Below, piece after piece: positions 10,756-19,265 of a DNA stretch of 64,000 nt. The notes beneath the pieces are model-generated. The model had not been told where the DNA came from, did not search any database, and worked only from the letters and a program-made list of their open reading frames with translations. The stretch lies in assembly GCA_047967505.1 (NCBI GenBank), contig CM106539.1. The stretch is one strand, 5' to 3'. Position numbers and translations under genes: made by a program. Origin of the DNA: Dipteris shenzhenensis. Taxonomy: Eukaryota > Polypodiophyta > Polypodiopsida > Gleicheniales. Position 1 is the first letter of the stretch. Each line of letters starts with the position of its first letter.

Positions 10756-12469
10756 CTTGTTGATGTGTGGTCTTACTTGATTGGCATACAACAGAATAAG
10801 TCCTTTGACAGCATCCATGTAGTAAATGGGGTAGTTTGTTTTATATTCATATAGTACATGGGGTATTTGTTTCATATTCATATTGAAATAGAATACCCCA
10901 TGTAGTACATGGAACATTCTATTTCAAATTCATATTACGGTTCTAGTTCTTCAGGTTGGAGTTGTTGCATTGGGACTGCTAGAGCAAGATTGGCGACTCG
11001 AGGACACTATGGAGTATTGGGATTTCTGTGTCCTGAGCTGTGGCACTTGTGCATTGGGTGCGAGTGATGGCTAATATATACTAGGATTGGTGCCTATTAG
11101 TACTTTTGGGGTCGGGGTTGTGCAACCCTCATATTATAGAAGCATGTATTTACATCATAGCCTGTAGCAGTGCAAATGGCACACCATAACCTTGGGGGTT
11201 GGGCCACTTCTAGTGGGCTGGGTGTGTTCCTCAAGATTGGGCACTCATTGGCTGTGTGGTTGGCCATACAGTGTGGGCACCATACATTCCTTCTTGGGTA
11301 CTATGGTGGTTGAGAGACGTGCAACTTTTACTCTATGGCTTGGATCATTTCTTCCTTCATCCTTAAGGCCGTGGCTTCTGCTTGGTCCTTAGTGGTATGA
11401 TCATTTACGGAAGTGCTTACCTTCTTGGAAGATTTCTTATCATGATGACTTGATTTATAGTCATCACTATCACTGTCAGAGTCGATCATGCCATCCACGA
11501 TGTCAATTGCAGCTTCTTGAGCGTTGCTGAAATGCGCATAGCTCTACTGACTTTTTTAATATCTTTGCAAATGGACTTTTCAGTCCAAAGATGAATCATG
11601 CAATGAGGTACTTGTCATCAGGCCAGGAAACACACTTGGCTATCAATCTCTTCATTCTTTCCAAGTATATCTGACTTTCTCTGTTTTGTACATTTCAAAT
11701 TTCCCAATTGGAGGGCGTGGTCATCTCGTAGCCTTTTGGTTTGGAACCTCCTTCTGACTTGCTCGGATAGCAGTTCGCTTGTGGCTCATTCTCTCCAAGA
11801 GGTCTAGGTAACATTCCAAGGCCTCATCGATTAAGGCCATGGGAAACTAGGTGGCTTTATTTTCATTTGATTAGTCGCCTCTAGCACAACATGTTGCGTC
11901 GAAGAGTTGAAGGAATCTTATAGGATCCCCTCGTCCATTGTACTTTGGCATTTTCAACTTAACAAAGTGTCTTTCTTCTATTGTTGTTGCGTTGTTGATT
12001 CAAGAAATCTTTGAGATGCAAATCGTCATTTAGTACATCATGACTTTGGTTCTCCATGTTGCTTGTTGAGGAGCAAAAGTTGAATTTTTGGAGGCATCGA
12101 GGGTAGACGAAAGTTCTCAAAAATAGGCAAGTTTGAGACTTCTTCTTGATCTCAAGTGCATACACAATGCTTAATTGTGGCTTTTAAGTGAGTGTCTCTC
12201 CTCCATTCTATTAATATTGGCAAATTAAGAGCCTATGAATGTGTCAGACAAAGTCTTAATTGATGGTAAGATGAAATTATGCCTATTACTGTATGATCTA
12301 ATGATAGTACTAGCAAGCTAATGAAATGGGACACTTTAGGACTGATGACATGCTGCGAAAATCTCAGTGTTGGCATCTGAACCCCTATAGGCACCAAGGG
12401 ACTGGGCCTTGTAAATCTCTCTCCAAATTTTTCCTCACTTAGTTTTTGTGCTACATACACACACCTTTT

Positions 12470-12472
12470 GAA

Positions 12473-12514
<42 letters not shown>

Positions 12515-12541
12515 GAGAGAGAGACATACATAAATACATAC

Positions 12542-12602
<61 letters not shown>
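12470..12602. repeat. Compound microsatellite (CA)n-(TA)n-(GA)n
   Basis: A (CA)n run at about 12476-12508 is followed by interrupted ATAC/TA sequence at 12509-12562 and a (GA)n run at about 12567-12602. The array lies 3' of the PPR gene. It reads through as a spurious open frame on both strands. Confidence 0.95.
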
Positions 12603-12605
<3 letters not shown>

Positions 12606-12719
12606 ATCCAAGAACATGCCCAACTCATCCTCTGAAGACAACACATAGAGCAGCCTCAATCTCAGGACAGTCACAAGATTAAAACATAAACTCCATCATG
12701 CGTAGCAGGGACTAGCTAC

Positions 12720-12992
12720 TATGACATCCCCACAGACATCATCCACAATTTCAACTGCGATTGCAAAAGTTTATTTATTAGAAAACCTTCACTCTTTCCG
12801 TTGCTCTTCTCATGCGCATCACCTACAATCACCACCATCAACGTTTCCTTTGTTGAAGAGATGAAAGCAGTTGCATCTCTAACAAAAGTTTGCTGCTCTA
12901 TCTTTGAGATAATTGCATTGGCCCACAACAGTCTTTGCAAACCCAGAGATTGTTTACGATGCACATCGGCCCCCTTTGGGCATACTTTGTTC
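12720..12992 (-). pseudogene. Decayed C-terminal extension of the PPR gene
   Basis: Downstream of the PPR stop the minus strand stays open in a frame shifted by one (12719-12964). It contains IVGDAHEKS at about 12800-12830, which resembles the V-G-D-x-x-H-x-x-S signature of the E+ region that precedes a DYW deaminase domain. No DYW-domain zinc or HxE motif follows. The simplest reading is that an ancestral E+/DYW tail was lost by a stop and a frameshift. It could also be chance similarity in 3' UTR. Confidence 0.4.
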
Positions 12993-15900
12993 CTATGCTA
13001 CTTCTTCCAGTTGCATTTCCTCATGCTCATTCTCGTCCTGCATATGAGCATCTGCATAAATGTTAGACATCAAAACATAAGCAGCGGCATCCTTTTCATC
13101 TAATTGTACTGCATGTTCGAAGGCCTGTCTTCCAAGACCTAGATTACCCCACTTGCGACAAGCACCCAACACAATATGCCACACCACAAGATTAGGATGG
13201 AATGGCATATTCTTCACCATCGCTACCACCTCATCTAATTGGCCTGCACGGCCAAAAAGATCAACTATGCAAGTGTGATGCTCAACAGTTGGAATCATGC
13301 CATAGTCTTTGCTCATGGCCTCGAAGCACTTCTGACCCTTATCCACTAGACCTGTATGACAGCATACAGTAAGAATACTAACGAATGTAACCCCACTTGG
13401 CTTTATGCCTTCCCCTCTCATTTTCTCAAGCATAGGAAAAACAATTTCACTCTCTCCTAGTTGGGCATATCCTGCGAGCAATACATTCCACGAGACCTCA
13501 TCTCGAACAGGAAGCTTGTCAAATACTTCCTGGGCTTTTGCAAGCGAGCCACATTTGGCATACATATCAACCAAGGTGTTGCCAACAAAAAGATCTCTTT
13601 CCAACTCCTTTCTGACAATCTCAGCATGTATTTCCTGACCCTTTTCTATGGCTCCTATGCTGCCACAAGCTTTCAAGCCGCAAACAAACGTGAGAGCATT
13701 TGGAAAAACACCTTCCTGTTGCATCAGTTGTACGCAAATCAGTGCTTCTTCATCAAGCCCATATTCAGCATATCCTGAGATAAGTGCATTCCATGAGACT
13801 ACATCTTGAACCGGAAGCCTGTCAAACACTTCCACTGCTTTAACAAGTGAGCCGCATTTGGCATACATATCGACTAAGATGTTGCCAACAAAAAGCTCTC
13901 TTTCCAACCCCTTTCTGGCCACCTCAGCTTGAATTTCTTGGCCCTTATCTATGGCTCCTATGCTTCCACAAGCTTTCAAGCTGCAAACGAAAGTGAAAGC
14001 ATTTGGAAAGAGACCTTCCAGTTGCATCTGTTCAAAATAGTTCAGTGCTTCCTCCCCAAGCCCACGTTCAGTATACCCTGCAATTAGTGCATTCCACGAG
14101 ACCTCATCTCGAACTTGAAGCCTGTCAAACACTTCCCGTGCTTTTGCAAGTGACCCACATTTGGCATACATGTCAACTAAGGTATTGCCAACGAAATTAT
14201 CTATTTCCAACCCCTTAGCAGCAATCTCAGCGTGTATTTCTCGGCCCCTGTCTATGTCTCCTATGCTGCTACAAGCCTTCAAGCTGGAAACAAACGTGAG
14301 AGCATCAGGAGAAAGACCCTCCAGTTGCAGCTGTTTGAAACAGTTCAATGCTTCCTCACCAAGCCCCTGTTCAGCGTATCCTGCCATTAGTGCATTCCAT
14401 GAGACTACATCTCGAACTGAGAGATTGTAAAACACATCCTGTGCATTTTTAAGCCAGCCACATTTGGCATACATATCAACCAATGTGTTCCCAACAAAAG
14501 GATGTTTTTCCAACCCCTTTCTAGCAATCTCAGAGTGTATTTCTCGGCCTTTGTCTATGGCTCCTAAGCTACCACAAGATTTCAAGCTGCAAACAAATGT
14601 GAGAGCATCTGGAAAGAGACCCTCCAGTTGCATCTGTTCAAAACAGTCCAGTGCATCCTCACCAGACCCATGTTCAGCGTATCCTGCCATTAATGCAGTC
14701 CAAGAGATTACATCTCGAATTGAAAGCTCGTCGAATGCTTCTTTTGCTTTTGCCAGGGAGCCACATTTGGCATACATATCCACCAAGGTGTTTCCAACAA
14801 AAAGATCTCTTTCCAATCCCATTCTAGCTATCTCAGCATGTATTTCTTGGCCTTTGTCAATGGCTCCTATGCTCCCACAAGCTTTCAAGGTACAAACAAG
14901 CGTGAGAACATTTGGAGAGACCCCCTCTAGTTGCATCTGTTCATAACAGCTCAATGCCTCCTCACCAAACCCATGTTCAGTATATCCTGTAATTAGTGCA
15001 GTCCACGAGATTACACCTCGGACTGGAAGCTCGTCGAATGCTGCCTTCGCTTTTGCAAGGGAGCCACATTTGGCGTACATATCCACCAAGGCATTGCCAA
15101 CAAAAAGATCTCTTTGCAACCCTTTTTGGGCAATCTCAGCATGTATTTCTCGGCCTCTGTTTATGTCTCCTATGCTGCCACAAGCTTTCAGGCTGCAAAC
15201 AAACGTGAGGGCATTTGGAGAGACACCCTCCAGTTGCATCTCTTCTAAACACTTTAGAGCTTCCTCCCCAAGTCCGTGTTTGGTATATCCTGCAATTAGT
15301 GCAGTCCACGAGACTACATCTCGAACAAGAATCTTGTGAAACGATTCCCTTGCAAAAACAAGGGAGCCACATTTGGCATACATATCAACCAAGGTATTGC
15401 CAACAAAAAGATCTCTTTCCCACCCCGTTCTGGCTATTTCAAGATGTATTTCCAGACCCTTGTCTATGGCTCCTATGGTGCTACAAGCCTTCAAGCTGCA
15501 AACAAACGTAGGAACACTTGGAGGGACACCCTCCAATTGCATCTCTTTGAAACAATGCAGCGCTTCTTCACCAAGCTCATTTTTGGCGTATGCTGCAATT
15601 ATTGCAGTCCATGCAACTACATCTCGCACTGGAAGCTTGTCAAACGCTGCCCTTGCTTGTGCAAGGGAGCCACATTTGGCATACATATCGACCAAAGTGT
15701 TGCCAACAAAAGGATCTCTTTCTAATCCCTTCCTGGCAATCTCAGCATGAACTTCTTGGCCTCTTTCTGCATCTTTCATCCTGGCACAAGCCTTCAGTAA
15801 TGCCACAAATGTGTGCTTGCTAGGATCCACACAATCCTCTTGCATTTTTGGGTACAAGTTGAGGGCATGATGTGATTCCCCACATTCAATATGACCAACG

Positions 15901-16178
15901 ATAAGAGAAGTCCAAGAACAAGCATTCCGATCAACCAACCTGTCAAAAACCCGCTGGGCATCGCACGTGCTTCCAACTTCCACCAACATTGGGACAAGAT
16001 AGTTACCAAGAGATTTATGAGCTTCTAGCCCACTTTTGCACATGTAGGCATGCAAGCGCTTGGCATGGCCTACGTTTTTGCTTTTCCTGCAGTTGTTTAG
16101 GAGGGATATAAAGTTCTCAAGCGAAGGCAGCTGGGGAACCCGCTCCAAATAAGTGAGTGCCTCCTCTAAGCTAAGCAT
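12993..16178 (-). CDS. PLS-class pentatricopeptide repeat protein, E-type, with eight near-identical SPL triplets
   Basis: PPR proteins bind single-stranded organellar RNA; PLS-class members usually specify C-to-U (in ferns also U-to-C) editing sites. From the first ATG of the frame (16178) the product is 1061 residues. The frame is open back to a stop at 16296-16298 with no earlier ATG. Residues about 15-155 hold divergent repeats. From about residue 157 there are eight 101-residue units, each an S motif starting FVGNTLVDMYAKCGSL, a P motif with VSWTALIAGY, and an L motif with FVCSLKACGSIGAID. The last unit leads into FVSILTVCCHTGLVD, then HHTCIVDLFGRAGQLDE and an E1-like segment containing VVWHIVLGACRKWGNLGLG. 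The protein ends soon after NIYADAHM without E+ or DYW. No clear organellar targeting peptide is visible. It is the only sizeable intact host-type gene here. Confidence 0.87.
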   Translation of the reverse strand: MLSLEEALTYLERVPQLPSLENFISLLNNCRKSKNVGHAKRLHAYMCKSGLEAHKSLGNYLVPMLVEVGSTCDAQRVFDRLVDRNACSWTSLIVGHIECGESHHALNLYPKMQEDCVDPSKHTFVALLKACARMKDAERGQEVHAEIARKGLERDPFVGNTLVDMYAKCGSLAQARAAFDKLPVRDVVAWTAIIAAYAKNELGEEALHCFKEMQLEGVPPSVPTFVCSLKACSTIGAIDKGLEIHLEIARTGWERDLFVGNTLVDMYAKCGSLVFARESFHKILVRDVVSWTALIAGYTKHGLGEEALKCLEEMQLEGVSPNALTFVCSLKACGSIGDINRGREIHAEIAQKGLQRDLFVGNALVDMYAKCGSLAKAKAAFDELPVRGVISWTALITGYTEHGFGEEALSCYEQMQLEGVSPNVLTLVCTLKACGSIGAIDKGQEIHAEIARMGLERDLFVGNTLVDMYAKCGSLAKAKEAFDELSIRDVISWTALMAGYAEHGSGEDALDCFEQMQLEGLFPDALTFVCSLKSCGSLGAIDKGREIHSEIARKGLEKHPFVGNTLVDMYAKCGWLKNAQDVFYNLSVRDVVSWNALMAGYAEQGLGEEALNCFKQLQLEGLSPDALTFVSSLKACSSIGDIDRGREIHAEIAAKGLEIDNFVGNTLVDMYAKCGSLAKAREVFDRLQVRDEVSWNALIAGYTERGLGEEALNYFEQMQLEGLFPNAFTFVCSLKACGSIGAIDKGQEIQAEVARKGLERELFVGNILVDMYAKCGSLVKAVEVFDRLPVQDVVSWNALISGYAEYGLDEEALICVQLMQQEGVFPNALTFVCGLKACGSIGAIEKGQEIHAEIVRKELERDLFVGNTLVDMYAKCGSLAKAQEVFDKLPVRDEVSWNVLLAGYAQLGESEIVFPMLEKMRGEGIKPSGVTFVSILTVCCHTGLVDKGQKCFEAMSKDYGMIPTVEHHTCIVDLFGRAGQLDEVVAMVKNMPFHPNLVVWHIVLGACRKWGNLGLGRQAFEHAVQLDEKDAAAYVLMSNIYADAHMQDENEHEEMQLEEVA
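13287..15710 (-). repeat. Eight tandem 303-bp coding units inside the PPR gene
   Basis: Each unit encodes one S-P-L triplet of exactly 101 residues. FVGN codons recur every 303 bp from 15710 to 13589. Between units the backbone is almost invariant, while positions that set RNA base choice differ, especially in P motifs. The regular period implies growth by unequal exchange of whole triplets. Confidence 0.9.
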
Positions 16179-16222
16179 CTCCCAGCCACAGTTCGATTGC
16201 AATTCTTGTGCTTCAGATGGAT

Positions 16223-16321
16223 TCACAAGTACTCCAAAGCTAAAGATGCCCTTGCCACAGGCTTCCAAGAGACCACGGTCTTGTGGATGTCCCCGCTAGC
16301 GGATTCCTTTCTCTGAAGCAT
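16223..16321 (-). other. Short upstream overlapping frame (possible uORF or shifted N-terminus)
   Basis: An ATG at 16321 opens a 32-codon frame rich in Ser, Ala, Lys and Arg. It overlaps the start of the PPR frame in another phase and ends at TGA near 16223. It could be a uORF, or the true N-terminus joined to the PPR frame by a lost base or a splice. The PPR frame itself has no ATG before residue M at 16178. Confidence 0.3.
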
Positions 16322-18455
16322 GTAACCTGAATTGTCGCAGCATGCTCCTCTTGAGACATTGGGTTTGTCTGTTAAAAGACCCACATTAGGATAGCTGATC
16401 TACGGCACGTCTTGTGCAAACCATTTTGTCCGGAGTTACGGACACATACCTTGCTCTTTCGGTTGTCCCAGAAGTGGGAGAGATCCGTAAAGGAATCCCG
16501 CCAGGGACTAGAGCTATCTGCGAACCATGGAAACAAATTGGACAGAATGGGTCGATAAGTGTCATGTGCCTGGAAGTATCTGACGGCGAAGATTGTGAAG
16601 TAATTCGAGAAGAGCCAGCGGAATCCCTGGCTCGGCCAGGGAGCCTCAGGGGAAACCATGAGAGTGTGTGTGGAAATGGGCAGCCAATGTTCGCAGAGCG
16701 GTGGGGCAAAATGAAAAGGCCTTGTTATTAATTTCATTAGGCTTTTTAGAGAACTTTATGGGGGATTGGTGCTTTGGGGGATGGCCTCAGCCCCACTTTT
16801 AAGGGTGGGTCACACCATTCTCCCAGACTTGGAGGAAGAAAATGGAGAGGAGGATCGCTCTCGGGAGAGATGGTTAAGATGATTGGCCAGGAATCTGCAA
16901 TTGGCAGACGTTCAACCCCCAACCAATGCATTTCCCACCCTTTTCTTTTCTTTCGCCAAGGAGTTCGGCGGCCTATTGCAGCCAAACATGCAGCCAAACA
17001 CTACTTTTCCTTCACATACGGGCTCGTCTCAGCTATTGGTCTAAGCAGGTCTAGGAACCTGTGCTCTATTTTTTCTCCATGTCCAGGTGCATGGTGTGAT
17101 CCCTGCCTATTCTAGTCGAGGACGCACTACTCTGTATGATCAGTGATCAGAGCATAGAATCAGAGGAGAACCACTGGCGCACTACAAATGCAAGGGAGCA
17201 CTTCTCTAGATGGTTCCATCTGATTGGCCTTGCAAATGCTCAAACGAATCCCCAAGGCCTCCATGGATCGCAACCCAAACCACCATCTACACATGACACT
17301 TATAGCCCCATGCGTGAACTAGGGAGGTGGCGAAACCAGCATTTAGGTGCTCGCACCTGCAGAGTGTGGGAATAGGCCTTAAGAGGCCTTTCCTATGAAC
17401 CACCCATTTGGTAAATATGCCAACCTTCCCGGCCAAGAGTGGCCAAGCCTAGCATAAGTATAGGATTGGCTATTAGTCAAGCCTCAAAATGCATAGGTGG
17501 AGAGGGAAAACTCCCATCTCCAATAGGGTTGCAATATGCCACTTCTGAGCATCATGATTTTTGCATTTGTGGGTGGGAACAAGTCAATCTTAGGCATAAA
17601 GCAACAAAAACGCTACCTTATACTTGCGTGGGAGCACTCTCTAAATAAATGAGATGGACAGGTTGTCATGGGTGTCTTTACACACACACCGCCCGCACGA
17701 ACCTACATAAAAAATACAACAGGCCACTAGCCTAGGCATATAGCTTATAAGACTTCTACCTAGAGTGAGGCTACTTATAGAGATATAGAAAAGTGCTCAA
17801 TTGTTGTATACATGACCATGTATGGATTATAATAAAAGGTTCCCCAATTATCCGTTTTATTAGTGGATTAAAAAAATATTACTTAGGTTCAGAACCTATC
17901 AAATCTTTTCTTTTGTCATTTACATATTCAATCTATGAACTTTGAGCTCAGTATCTATCAATGTGTAAAAGAGACAGAGAGCCCTGTCCAACTCTTCCAA
18001 TCTCAAAGGGGCATTCAATACCTCAGGATGTGATCTGTCACCAACCTAGACATATAGCGAGGTAGAGCAAGGCTACTTTGTAGAGATGGATATGATACAA
18101 GGGATGGGGAGTGTTGTAATTCATTGATTTGGCACTGTGAGCTACTCACAAATGTTAGGGGCCTCCCAAATCCCTCACTTTCTATAAGATACAGTTTATA
18201 TGAAATATGTATATCATACCACATTTACATGTCTATCTAGTCATACTATGAATCCTAAAGTATCTATGTATACTTGTTTAAATATTGTATATATGTCCAC
18301 TTTATAGTCATACTATGAATACTAAAGTATGTTTACATATCCACGATCTAGTTGTACTATGAATACTAGATTCGTATGGGGTTCTCCCTAGTGTGTAGAT
18401 TTTGAGAGTGCCAATGACCTAGGAAGAAATTAAACATTTGAAGAACAAGGAAATA
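16322..18455. other. Upstream region of the PPR gene; no gene recognised
   Basis: This is more GC-balanced than the flanking retrotransposons from about 16400 to 17650, then AT-rich. Open frames up to about 120 codons exist on both strands (16372-16737, 16774-17115, 17136-17375), but none shows a known domain and opposite-strand frames overlap. Near 18240-18365 a phrase like CATACTATGAATACTAAAGT recurs two to three times. The promoter and 5' exons of the PPR gene may lie here, but I cannot identify a TATA box or splice site with confidence. Confidence 0.4.
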
Positions 18456-18460
18456 GCACA

Positions 18461-18608
18461 AAGTGTCTGATGTGAGTCACACCTTGTAGAGACCTACAAA
18501 GCATCCTCACATGTGTATATAGCACAAGGTAAGAAAGTGTCTGATGTTAGTCACACCTTGTAGAGACCTACAAAGCATCCTCACATGTGTTTTCAGCTGC
18601 CTTGCTAT
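18461..18608. repeat. Tandem duplication, 74-bp unit
   Basis: AAGTGTCTGATG at 18461 recurs at 18535, and both copies continue with GTCACACCTTGTAGAGACC and GCATCCTCACATGTGT. Few differences separate the copies, so the duplication is fairly recent. No function is apparent. Confidence 0.9.
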
Positions 18609-18609
18609 C

Positions 18610-19265
18610 AAATTCCTTGCTCCTTTTTGGCAGTATACTTAACCAAGTCAAAATCCACACCCTCGGCATTGGCTACAAAAGTGTCGCTAGCACATAAAGT
18701 ATTTCTTAACACATTGTGGTGACCTTCAAAAGTTGTATATGCATATGCACCTTTCTCATCTACAATAGCTTGTGTATTTGGCTATGGTACCAATGTGTGA
18801 AAACCCCAAGATTTCACATGAGCTTTGTTTACACATCTATTCCAATGCCCATGCATGCATGCATCACAAAAGCATGACAAGTGTTTGGTTGCAAGTCCTA
18901 CTAGATCCTATGGATTGTGACCACAAAAAATATGTAAATAACGTGAATTAAGGGTAGCTTCGCAGTTCCACTAATTCTTCCTATTCACATCTCCAACCTT
19001 TATCTCCCAAAATACATGAGCATGTTCCCTTTGTTTGGATGTGTTAGAAACTACATACACTGCACACTTTATAGTAGTCCCATCTCGCTTTAGTTGTTTG
19101 TGTGTCAATCCTCTTTTTACAATGGCATCTGCCATCATGCTCTCCTTGCCATGCCCACTTGCAAAGAAGTTCCACTTTATCTCCATGCCTGTCATTCCAC
19201 CATACCTAGCAGCAAAATAGAAGATCCCACAAGCCTTGAATTGTGAAGGTGCCCCATCAAACCCA
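18610..19265 (-). pseudogene. C-terminal half of an unnamed transposon-like protein (decayed)
   Basis: Minus-strand frames give, in order: DGAPSQFKACG (about 19225-19262), EIKWNFFASGHGKES (about 19140-19185), IVKRGLTHKQLK (about 19085-19125), then in another phase LSCFCDACMHGHWNRC (about 18830-18885) and KSWGFHTLVP. I recognise the series DGAxSQxK, FF-x-S-x-H-G-K, VKR and a C-x-C-x-x-C cluster from large families of unnamed eukaryotic proteins that look transposon-derived. I cannot give a superfamily with confidence. At least two frame changes and several stops break the reading. A matching N-terminal piece lies at 34835-35180. Confidence 0.5.

Larger units (their letters stand above)
9600..12165 (-). 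mobile_element. Element J: Ty3/gypsy gag-protease remnant
   Basis: Minus-strand order is gag, zinc knuckle, protease. Around 11880-11958 the frame contains MPKYNGRGDP then LQLFDATC, a typical gypsy gag N-terminal motif. A knuckle-like CFGCGENPWIAEC lies at 10717-10755. At 9663-9893 the frame carries the end of a retropepsin-type domain: PLGIVDNVP, then a hydrophobic strand, then LHDWGIDRITI, as in plant gypsy elements. No RT or integrase follows, no LTR was found, and stops and frameshifts are frequent. This is an old truncated copy. Confidence 0.7.

Noticed and set aside
12446-12682. Open frames across the microsatellite on both strands
   Set aside because: They encode only Thr-His, Tyr-Ile and Arg-Glu dipeptide runs from simple repeats.
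16179-16268. A PPR start at 16268
   Set aside because: The codon there is TTG. Nuclear plant genes normally start at ATG, so I moved the start to 16178 and left the upstream part as possible exon sequence.
16372-17115. Possible small genes upstream of the PPR gene
   Set aside because: Frames on opposite strands overlap with similar length, none has a domain, and there is no repeat of codon pattern. Kept as unassigned.
17675-17700. ACACACCGCCCGCAC resembling the 3' end of small-subunit rRNA
   Set aside because: The flanks do not match rRNA, and the conserved stretch is only about a dozen bases with a CA repeat in front.
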